Positions 58,223-64,000 of a stretch of 64,000 nt of DNA are shown here, one piece after another (the stretch's first letter is position 1; the number at the start of each line of letters is the position of its first letter). The position numbers and the translations under genes are program-made. Below the pieces are notes generated by a model that was not told the origin of the DNA, ran no database searches, and saw only the letters and a program-made list of their open reading frames with translations. Origin of the DNA: Rhizobium esperanzae (GTDB lineage Bacteria; Pseudomonadota; Alphaproteobacteria; Rhizobiales; Rhizobiaceae); the NCBI RefSeq assembly GCF_002204185.1, contig NZ_MXPU01000008.1, positions 124,001 through 188,000 on the forward strand, written 5' to 3'.

Positions 58223-58743
58223 ACCTCTTCCTTGCCAAACATGGCCTTCAGCCGCTTGCGCGCCTCGTGGACCTGCCAGGAGACGGTCGCCTCCGAGCAG
58301 CCCATGACATCGGCGGCGGCCGAATGGCTGAGGCCCTCGCCATAGACGAGCAGCACGGCGTCGCATTGCCGTTCCGGCAAAGCGCGCACGGCCGCCCATA
58401 ATGCGCTCGATATCTCGTTGTCGTCTCCGCCCGGCGCATCCGCCTGCGGTTCGGCCGCATAGGCGCGGAACGTCTGCTGCTCTCGTGCGCGTTTGCGTCT
58501 GTGATCGCGAGCGGCGTTCAGCGTCAGCGTATAAAGCCATGTCCGGAAGCGGCTGGCGCCGCGAAAGTCGCGGATGGCGGCGCCGATTTTGACGCAGACC
58601 TCCTGGGCGATATCGTCCGCATCGGTGGAATTGCCCGACCATCGCCACGCCGTCGCGCGGACGAAATCATAATGGCGCGAGACCAGCTGCCCGAAGGCCT
58701 CCCTGTCGCCGCGCTGTGCTCGTTCTATGAGCTCCGCATCCAA
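58219..58743 (-). CDS. ECF-type RNA polymerase sigma factor
   Basis: A 174-residue ECF sigma factor. Region 2 (about residues 8-75) contains the DADDIAQEVCVKI core-binding motif and FRTWLYTLTLNAARDHRRK; region 4 (about 120-170) has LPERQCDAVLLVYGEGLSHSAAADVMGCSEATVSWQVHEARKRL. It should direct polymerase to a few promoters, probably including its own. The downstream vWA gene is translationally coupled. The signal and regulon cannot be read here. Confidence 0.9.
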   Translation of the reverse strand: MDAELIERAQRGDREAFGQLVSRHYDFVRATAWRWSGNSTDADDIAQEVCVKIGAAIRDFRGASRFRTWLYTLTLNAARDHRRKRAREQQTFRAYAAEPQADAPGGDDNEISSALWAAVRALPERQCDAVLLVYGEGLSHSAAADVMGCSEATVSWQVHEARKRLKAMFGKEEV

Positions 58744-59008
58744 TGCGCACCTACCCCCAAGCTATCAAGCAAGATGCTATTTCAGGATTGAGACGTTTCT
58801 CCGAGGGCTTTCCTTGGGTCGTCGCCGAAATTTTATCGGATCTTTTTGAAAAAGACGGCAAAGCCCTGGAAATGCGAGATCAAAATAAGAAAGCATCGCG
58901 ACATACATGGGTCGCGGCCAGACAGATTGCCTCCGCCGCAAAGGGGCATGATGCACGCAGAGTCGGCCAAGGGCATGATCCGCATGTCCAAAATCGAAAG
59001 GACCCTCA

Positions 59009-59920
59009 ATGTCCGCTCCATCGCCTGTCCCCACCGAAAAGGGCATTCTGCAGTTTCTCCAGATTTGCGATAGCTTCTATCCCGCAGACGCCGTCGAAGC
59101 GCCGGTCGAGCAGCAGCGGCTTTGGTACGATGCTCTTTGTGCGCGCTTCGACCGCCCGCTGCCCCCGGATATGATCTTTGCGGACGGCATGGTTCAGCGC
59201 ATACCGATCCGGCGCTACCGTCCGCGGAAAATCATCACCCGGACTGTTCTGCTTTATATCCATGGCGGCGGCTTCGTTGTCGGTTCGCTTGAGAGCCATC
59301 ACGCCATCTGCGCCGAGATCGCTGATTTTGCCGGCGCCGAACTCGTTTCCGTCGATTACCGGCTGGCCCCTGAATATCGCTGGCCGGCGCAGACTGATGA
59401 CGGCTTCGCCGTGCTCAAACATCTGCTTGCCGCCAGCAACAAAGTCGTGCTGATCGGTGACAGCGCCGGCGGCAATCTTGCAGCGGGCCTTGCCTTGCGG
59501 GCGCGCAATGAGGAGCTATCGGGCGTCGTCGGCCAGGTGCTGATCTACCCTAGCCTCGGCGGCGACCTCAATGCGGGGTCTTATGTGGAAATGACCGCCG
59601 CACCCGGCCTGACGACGGCCGATGTCGCCTATTATCGCGAGATCCTGCGGGCACCTGAAGGAAATGAGATCGCCGAGCCGCTGCAGGCAGCTTCGCTCGT
59701 CGGACTGCCGCCGGCCTTCATCACCGTCGCGCATTTCGATCCGCTTCGCGATGACGGCCGGCACTATGCCGCCCGGCTGACCGCGAAGGGCATCGAAGTC
59801 TGGTTCCGGGAGGAGCCGCAGATGGTGCATGCCTGGCTGCGCGCCCGCCATATGAGCGATGGCGCGCGCGATGGCTTCCGCGCTGTCTGCGAGGCCGTCA
59901 GGCATTTCGCGATGCTTTGA
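59009..59920 (+). CDS. Alpha/beta hydrolase, hormone-sensitive lipase family
   Basis: A 303-residue esterase-type protein. The oxyanion motif HGGGF is in LLYIHGGGFVVGSL near residue 87, the nucleophile in GDSAGGNLAAG (Ser near 151), the acid in FDPLRDDG, and the histidine in MVHAWLR. Substrates of this family are short-chain esters or lactones. It is preceded by 265 bp with no gene, including AT-rich bases and a GGGCATGATGC-like repeat, and is convergent with the CocE-like hydrolase 3 bp away. Confidence 0.88.
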   Translation: MSAPSPVPTEKGILQFLQICDSFYPADAVEAPVEQQRLWYDALCARFDRPLPPDMIFADGMVQRIPIRRYRPRKIITRTVLLYIHGGGFVVGSLESHHAICAEIADFAGAELVSVDYRLAPEYRWPAQTDDGFAVLKHLLAASNKVVLIGDSAGGNLAAGLALRARNEELSGVVGQVLIYPSLGGDLNAGSYVEMTAAPGLTTADVAYYREILRAPEGNEIAEPLQAASLVGLPPAFITVAHFDPLRDDGRHYAARLTAKGIEVWFREEPQMVHAWLRARHMSDGARDGFRAVCEAVRHFAML

Positions 59921-59923
59921 CGA

Positions 59924-61933
59924 TCACATCAGATCGCGCGCAACCTTCTTTTCCGCGAAGATCTGTTCGAAGATCTGCACGTCGTCCTCGAACGCCGTGA
60001 CGACGGCGCTGATGATCCAATCGGATGCAGTACAGGCAATCCGCGCCGTGGCCACCGTCCGCACGAACCAGCCGGGACGGTGCATGTCGCAGGTCCAGGT
60101 CGACACACCGGTCATCGACAGCGGATCATCCGGCGAAATCGACCAGACTTCCTCGCGCAATTGCCGGGTCGACAGGCCCGTGTTGGGATGTTCGTAAAGC
60201 CCGGTCTCCTCATGGATGCGATAGTCCGTCCGATTGGCCGAGAGATCCCGGACGATCTGCCGTTTCGTCGCGGCAGCCGCATGCTCGATATATTTCGGCA
60301 GGGGATCGGGGTTGGCCGGTTCGGCGATTTCAATCCTGCGATGATCGCCGAGCATCGGCAGCCCCAGACCGAGCGAGGCGATATCGATGTCGATCCCTTC
60401 GTTCTCAGGCGGCGGCAGGATCATCGGCCAATAGGCGGTGGACAGCGAAAGGCGGATGCGATGCCCCTTGCGGAAACGATAGCCGCAGGCATCGAGCACC
60501 AGTCGGATCGACACCATCTCGCCCGGGATCAGCGGCTTCGGATCGGCATTGCCGTCGCGGTGGGTGAGATTGACGACGCCGAAGGCGACCCGCATGGAGG
60601 TGCTGTCGGGATGGACGTCGATCAGCCGGGCGCAGAGGTTCGCATGCGCCGCCCGGGACCGCAGCCGCAGTGTCAGCACCGGCCGACCGAGATAGTCGCA
60701 ATCATCGGCAAGCGGCATGGTATCGAAGACCAGCGAGCCGGCATCGTCGCAGCGTTGATCGACCGCCATTTCGGCGTCGGGCTTCAGCGTGAAATATTCA
60801 CCCGATGCCGTGCCGGTATCGAGTGAAGAACGCACATAAACCGGATGCTCGGGCGCATGCGGGATCGGCATGCCTTCGGTCAGCCTGCCGAATTGCTCGA
60901 CGTAGAAACATTGCATGTGCGGCGGCGTCCAGACATCCCGCGCGATCCAGAATCCGGGATCGCTGTCGCGCCGCGGCGCCGGGCGGACGGCATCGAGAAT
61001 ATAGGCGCGGGCCTGCGGCAGTTTGTCGATGCCATTGTCCTCGCCACGCAGCCATTTGTTCCACCAGGCGATCGCTTCGCCATGGAAATCGGCGCGCGGT
61101 TTCGGCCAGGCGAAGTGCGGATATTTGTGCACCCAGGGACCGATCAGCGCCTTCGCCTTCTCGCCCAGCCCCTCGACCGCCATCAACGGCGTGTTGCGGT
61201 AGCCATCGGCCCAGCCGGCCACAACGAGCGTCGGGATTTCGACGCTCGAAAAATCCTCCGAGATCGAGCCGTGACGCCAGAAATCATCGCGCCGCTGATG
61301 GGTCAGCCACTCCTCCATGAAAAAGGGTTCGCCTGCCAGGCGCTCAAGCCACATCTCCTTCCAGCGCTCGCCGACAAGTGCCGGATCGGGCGGGCGTGAC
61401 TGGTAGCCAAGCATCGTCGCCGCCCATGACAGCTGGGCGGAGAGATGGCAGCCGTTCTTGTAGTGGATATCGTCATTATAGCGGTCGACGGTCGAGGCGA
61501 TCGAGATGACGGCTTTGAGCGCCGGCGGCCGCAATGCAGCGACCTGCAGGCTGTTGAAGCCCCCCCAGGAGATGCCCATCATGCCGACGGAGCCGTTCGA
61601 CCATGGCTGCGCGGCGATCCAGGCGATCAGCTCGCAGGCATCGGCAAGCTCACGCTCGGTATATTCGCCGTCAATGACGCCGTCGGATTCCCCCGAACCG
61701 CGGATATCGACGCGCACGCCGGCAATGCCGGCGGCGGCGAACACCGGATAGGTCGACTCGTCCCTGGGGCTGGTCCCGTCCCGCTTCCGGTAGGGCAGGA
61801 ATTCGAACACTGCAGGAACGGGATCCTGCTCAGCGCCGTCGGGCATCCAGATGCGTGCCGCCAGCCGCGTCCGATCCTTCAAGGTGATCCACTGATTTTC
61901 GATGGTCGTGAAGCTGCGGTCTGACATTGTCAT
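59924..61933 (-). CDS. CocE/NonD family hydrolase (X-Pro dipeptidyl-peptidase S15-like)
   Basis: A 669-residue serine hydrolase. The alpha/beta-hydrolase core includes WITLKDRTRLAARIWMPDG, the nucleophile motif GMMGISWGGFNSLQ (Ser near 120), then a cap domain and a C-terminal jelly-roll (LRLRSRAAHANLCARLIDVHPD). Relatives cleave cocaine-like esters, glutaryl-7-ACA or X-Pro peptides. An alternative start is the ATG two codons downstream. It lies 15 bp after the binding protein at 61949, so it probably acts on what that protein delivers. Confidence 0.88.
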   Translation of the reverse strand: MTMSDRSFTTIENQWITLKDRTRLAARIWMPDGAEQDPVPAVFEFLPYRKRDGTSPRDESTYPVFAAAGIAGVRVDIRGSGESDGVIDGEYTERELADACELIAWIAAQPWSNGSVGMMGISWGGFNSLQVAALRPPALKAVISIASTVDRYNDDIHYKNGCHLSAQLSWAATMLGYQSRPPDPALVGERWKEMWLERLAGEPFFMEEWLTHQRRDDFWRHGSISEDFSSVEIPTLVVAGWADGYRNTPLMAVEGLGEKAKALIGPWVHKYPHFAWPKPRADFHGEAIAWWNKWLRGEDNGIDKLPQARAYILDAVRPAPRRDSDPGFWIARDVWTPPHMQCFYVEQFGRLTEGMPIPHAPEHPVYVRSSLDTGTASGEYFTLKPDAEMAVDQRCDDAGSLVFDTMPLADDCDYLGRPVLTLRLRSRAAHANLCARLIDVHPDSTSMRVAFGVVNLTHRDGNADPKPLIPGEMVSIRLVLDACGYRFRKGHRIRLSLSTAYWPMILPPPENEGIDIDIASLGLGLPMLGDHRRIEIAEPANPDPLPKYIEHAAAATKRQIVRDLSANRTDYRIHEETGLYEHPNTGLSTRQLREEVWSISPDDPLSMTGVSTWTCDMHRPGWFVRTVATARIACTASDWIISAVVTAFEDDVQIFEQIFAEKKVARDLM

Positions 61934-61948
61934 ATATCCAGAAGAGCT

Positions 61949-63529
61949 TTAGGCATTAAGCCACACGCGGCTGCCGATGTAGCCGTTGGACATATCGTTG
62001 CCGATATCGTCGACATATCCCTTCAGCATTTTCGAAGAGGCCATGATGTAGTCGTTGAAGACGGGCAGGATCAGACCGCCATCGTCTCGCACCATCAGGG
62101 CCAATTGCCGATAAAGCACCTTGCGCTTGGCCTCATCGAGTTCTGACCTTGCTTGCAGAACCAATTTGTCGAAGTCAGGGCGCTTGAAACGCGTGTCGTT
62201 CCATTCTGCGGTCGACAGGTAAGAGGTGGAATAGCGCGAATCCTGGGTCGGACGACCGCCCCAGAACGAGGCGCAGAAGGGCTGTTTGTTCCAGACATTG
62301 GTCCAGTAGCCGTCTTCCGGTTCGCGCTTGACGTCGATCGTGATGCCGGCCTTGCGTGCGCTTTGCTGGAACAGGATCGCCGCATCCACAGCGCCCGGAA
62401 AGGCTGCGTCTGACGTGAGCAGTTGAATGGAGCGGTCGAGACCCGCTTTCTTGAAGTGGAAGGCGGCCTTGTCTGGATCATAAGGGCGCTGCTCGATATC
62501 GGTCGGGGCGAGAGCGTAGTTGGAATTGACCGGATAGTCGTTGCCGATGACTCCGTAGCCGCCCAGAACCTTGTCGAGGATCGCCTGACGATCGATGGCA
62601 TATTTCAGCGCAAGCCGAAGATCGGTGTTGTCGAAGGGAGCCGTGTCGCAATGCATTAGGAAACAATAGAAGCCCTTGCCTGCATTCCGGAGGATTTCGA
62701 CGGTCGGTGCTCGCTGCAGCATCGGCACTGTCTTTGGGTCGACATTGTTGACGAAATGGACTTGACCGGAGGCAAGTGCGGCAACGCGGGCGGTGTTGTC
62801 GTTGATGACGAGGATTTCGATACTGTCGACAAAGCCGCGGTCGGAGCGCCAATCCTTCGGGTTTTTCTCGAAGGTTGCGTGAACGCCCGGTTCGAAGCTT
62901 TTCAGAATGTAAGGACCTGTACCGATGGCCGCCGCAGGCTTGTCGAGGCCGCCCTTCGGTTGGATGATCAGGTGATAGTCGGTCAAAAGCAAAGGCAGGT
63001 CCGCATTGCCTTCCGAAAGTGTGAGGACAAGGTCGCCCGCTTTTTCTTCGATGCCGGTGATCGAGGCCATGAGTCCCAGAGCGCCCGACTGCGAATTCTT
63101 CTCCGCGTGTCGCTTCAGTGTCGCGACGATGTCCGCGACGGTCATCTTGCTGCCGTCGTGAAACTGCACGTCGTTCCTGATTTTGAAAGTCCAGACGGAT
63201 GCGTCCGCCGATGGCGTCCAGGAAGTCGCCAGCGACGGCAAGGGCATACCGGTCTTAGGGTCGGAGTCGACAAGTGTGTCGCCCCAGAGACGGCCAATCA
63301 CGAACAACACGGAGGCGCTATAGGTCGCGGGGTCGAGCGCATCACTGGTGGCGCCGCCCTTGAGACCGAGTTTCAGATGACCACCGCGCTTCGCTTCCTG
63401 CGCGCGGGCATCGCGCGGCATCAGGAGGCCGGAGGTGAGAGCTGGCAAAGCACTCAGCGCGACGGCACCGCCAACGAAGTGACGGCGGCCGATACTCAGA
63501 GGCGAAGATTGATCCTTTTCACGTGTCAT
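61949..63529 (-). CDS. ABC transporter substrate-binding protein, family 5 (oligopeptide/nickel type)
   Basis: A 526-residue periplasmic protein. A twin-arginine type signal (GRRHFVGGAVALSALPAL) suggests Tat export. Mature segments match SBP_bac_5: RGGHLKLGLKGGATSDALDPATY, VWTFKIRNDVQFHDGSKMTVADIVATL and FDNTDLRLALKYAIDRQAIL. Ligands in the family are peptides, nickel or opines. No permease or ATPase is visible in the window, but the gene begins near its edge and they may lie beyond or elsewhere. It is divergent from the XRE-like regulator. Confidence 0.9.
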   Translation of the reverse strand: MTREKDQSSPLSIGRRHFVGGAVALSALPALTSGLLMPRDARAQEAKRGGHLKLGLKGGATSDALDPATYSASVLFVIGRLWGDTLVDSDPKTGMPLPSLATSWTPSADASVWTFKIRNDVQFHDGSKMTVADIVATLKRHAEKNSQSGALGLMASITGIEEKAGDLVLTLSEGNADLPLLLTDYHLIIQPKGGLDKPAAAIGTGPYILKSFEPGVHATFEKNPKDWRSDRGFVDSIEILVINDNTARVAALASGQVHFVNNVDPKTVPMLQRAPTVEILRNAGKGFYCFLMHCDTAPFDNTDLRLALKYAIDRQAILDKVLGGYGVIGNDYPVNSNYALAPTDIEQRPYDPDKAAFHFKKAGLDRSIQLLTSDAAFPGAVDAAILFQQSARKAGITIDVKREPEDGYWTNVWNKQPFCASFWGGRPTQDSRYSTSYLSTAEWNDTRFKRPDFDKLVLQARSELDEAKRKVLYRQLALMVRDDGGLILPVFNDYIMASSKMLKGYVDDIGNDMSNGYIGSRVWLNA

Positions 63530-63649
63530 TTCAGTTCCCTTCTCAACGTTATTAGAAGGGAACGTAGAGATCAGGCTGCTTCACGCAATTTCGCGACTTG
63601 ACGCATCTTTGAGCGAGTTTACGCTACTATCATTAAGACGGAACCGCCG

Positions 63650-64000
63650 ATGCCTCACCTAGTCGAGAACCTCAAGATCGCCTGTGCCACGCAGCGTTCC
63701 ATTTCGCATCTTTGCCGCGCGATCGACATCAACCGGCAGCAATTCAATCGATATATCAACGGCCAGACGAGGCCGTCTGCCCATAATCTCGCGCGCATAG
63801 CCAAGTATTTCGATCTCGACGCAGCCGACTTTGGTCTCGCTCCCAGGCTCTTTCGCGAGCGGCTTCGCAAACCGAATCTAGATCTCAATCAAAGTTCCGA
63901 ACTATTAAAGGCGTTCCCGGGCGATCTGGCCGCGCTCCGGCGCCATATCGGCTATTTCCAGACTTATCATCGCTCCCCGTCCTGGCCGGGAATGGTTGTG
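63650..64000 (+). CDS. XRE-like helix-turn-helix transcriptional regulator, partial
   Basis: The frame opens at ATG 63650 (MPHLVENLKIACATQRSI) and stays open for 117 codons to the window edge, so the end is missing. The N-terminal helix-turn-helix is SISHLCRAIDINRQQFNRYINGQTRPS, like Cro/XRE DNA-binding domains, followed by HNLARIAKYFDLDAADFGL. Codon use is less GC-rich than in neighbouring genes. It is divergent from the binding protein at 61949 and probably regulates that operon from the 120-bp gap between them. Confidence 0.7.
   Translation, partial: MPHLVENLKIACATQRSISHLCRAIDINRQQFNRYINGQTRPSAHNLARIAKYFDLDAADFGLAPRLFRERLRKPNLDLNQSSELLKAFPGDLAALRRHIGYFQTYHRSPSWPGMVV

Noticed and set aside
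58744..59008. Short frames in the gap between the sigma factor and the esterase gene
   Set aside because: They lack ribosome-binding sites and coding bias. The region looks like a promoter area with a GGGCATGATGC-type rhizobial intergenic repeat.
1..64000. tRNA, rRNA, CRISPR arrays, insertion sequences, integrases or plasmid replication genes
   Set aside because: Both strands were read for these and nothing convincing was seen; only small palindromes and gene remnants hint at past rearrangements.

Overview
The window is one long accessory or catabolic region, very probably from a Rhizobium of the leguminosarum/etli group. The evidence is high-GC coding with strong GC3 bias, a monocarboxylate permease cassette of the rhizobial mctSR-mctP type, a chemoreceptor ending in DWEEF, many binding-protein-dependent ABC importers, and extragenic palindromes of the kind scattered through Rhizobiales genomes. 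I see no rRNA, tRNA, CRISPR array, insertion sequence, replication origin or phage module. A plasmid or chromid location is plausible but is not shown by the sequence.

Layout. 1-6.8 kb: end of a LamB/YcsF gene, an aminotransferase, a LysR regulator divergent from an SDR, a polar amino acid ABC system broken by an internal deletion, and an RraA-type aldolase. 6.8-16.2 kb: a LacI regulator divergent from a CUT2-like sugar importer with two permeases and a short ATPase, then two TIM-barrel isomerases alternating with two Gfo/Idh/MocA dehydrogenases. 16.3-26.7 kb: a lone forward gene of unknown function, then a long reverse operon (ABC importer, metal hydrolase, D-threonine-aldolase-like PLP enzyme, RidA, AstE/AspA-like deacylase) with a divergent IclR regulator. 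27.0-31.0 kb: an NtaA/SnaA-type flavin monooxygenase with an SsuABC/TauABC-like importer. 31.1-33.6 kb: a CLC chloride channel with CBS domains divergent from a MarR regulator. 33.7-38.4 kb: a homocysteine S-methyltransferase family gene, a polar amino acid importer and a divergent Lrp/AsnC regulator. 38.4-42.4 kb: mctS, mctR, a possibly frameshifted small gene, a DUF3311 protein and mctP. 42.5-44.4 kb: a methyl-accepting chemotaxis protein, followed by a decayed stretch with a GGDEF remnant. 45.1-55.9 kb: a sugar-acid (idonate/gluconate-type) regulon with a CUT2 importer, dehydrogenases, gluconokinase, lactonase and a LacI/GntR-type repressor. 56.1-58.7 kb: an ECF sigma factor coupled to a vWA membrane protein. 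59.0-64.0 kb: two alpha/beta hydrolases, an orphan oligopeptide-type binding protein and the start of an XRE-like regulator.

How the genes work together. Most blocks follow one plan: a regulator divergent from an importer plus the enzymes for what it brings in. Several blocks carry visible operators. A motif built on TTATCGATAA occurs before the ABC operon (49274), in the divergent idnO-like/dehydrogenase promoter region (51644), and twice between the repressor and the lactonase (54816 and 54912), which ties the 45-56 kb block into one regulon. A 19-bp motif shared at 16266 and 25767 links the lone gene at 16315 to the reverse operon more than 9 kb away and suggests common control by the IclR protein. 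Perfect or near-perfect palindromes also lie in front of the MarR/CLC pair, the Lrp/ABC pair, the LacI/sugar-ABC pair and the monooxygenase operon.

The most unusual items are the deletion joining a permease to an ATPase at 4441-4447, the undescribed-looking catabolic operon at 17.5-25.7 kb, and the +1-shifted small ORF between mctR and the DUF3311 gene.
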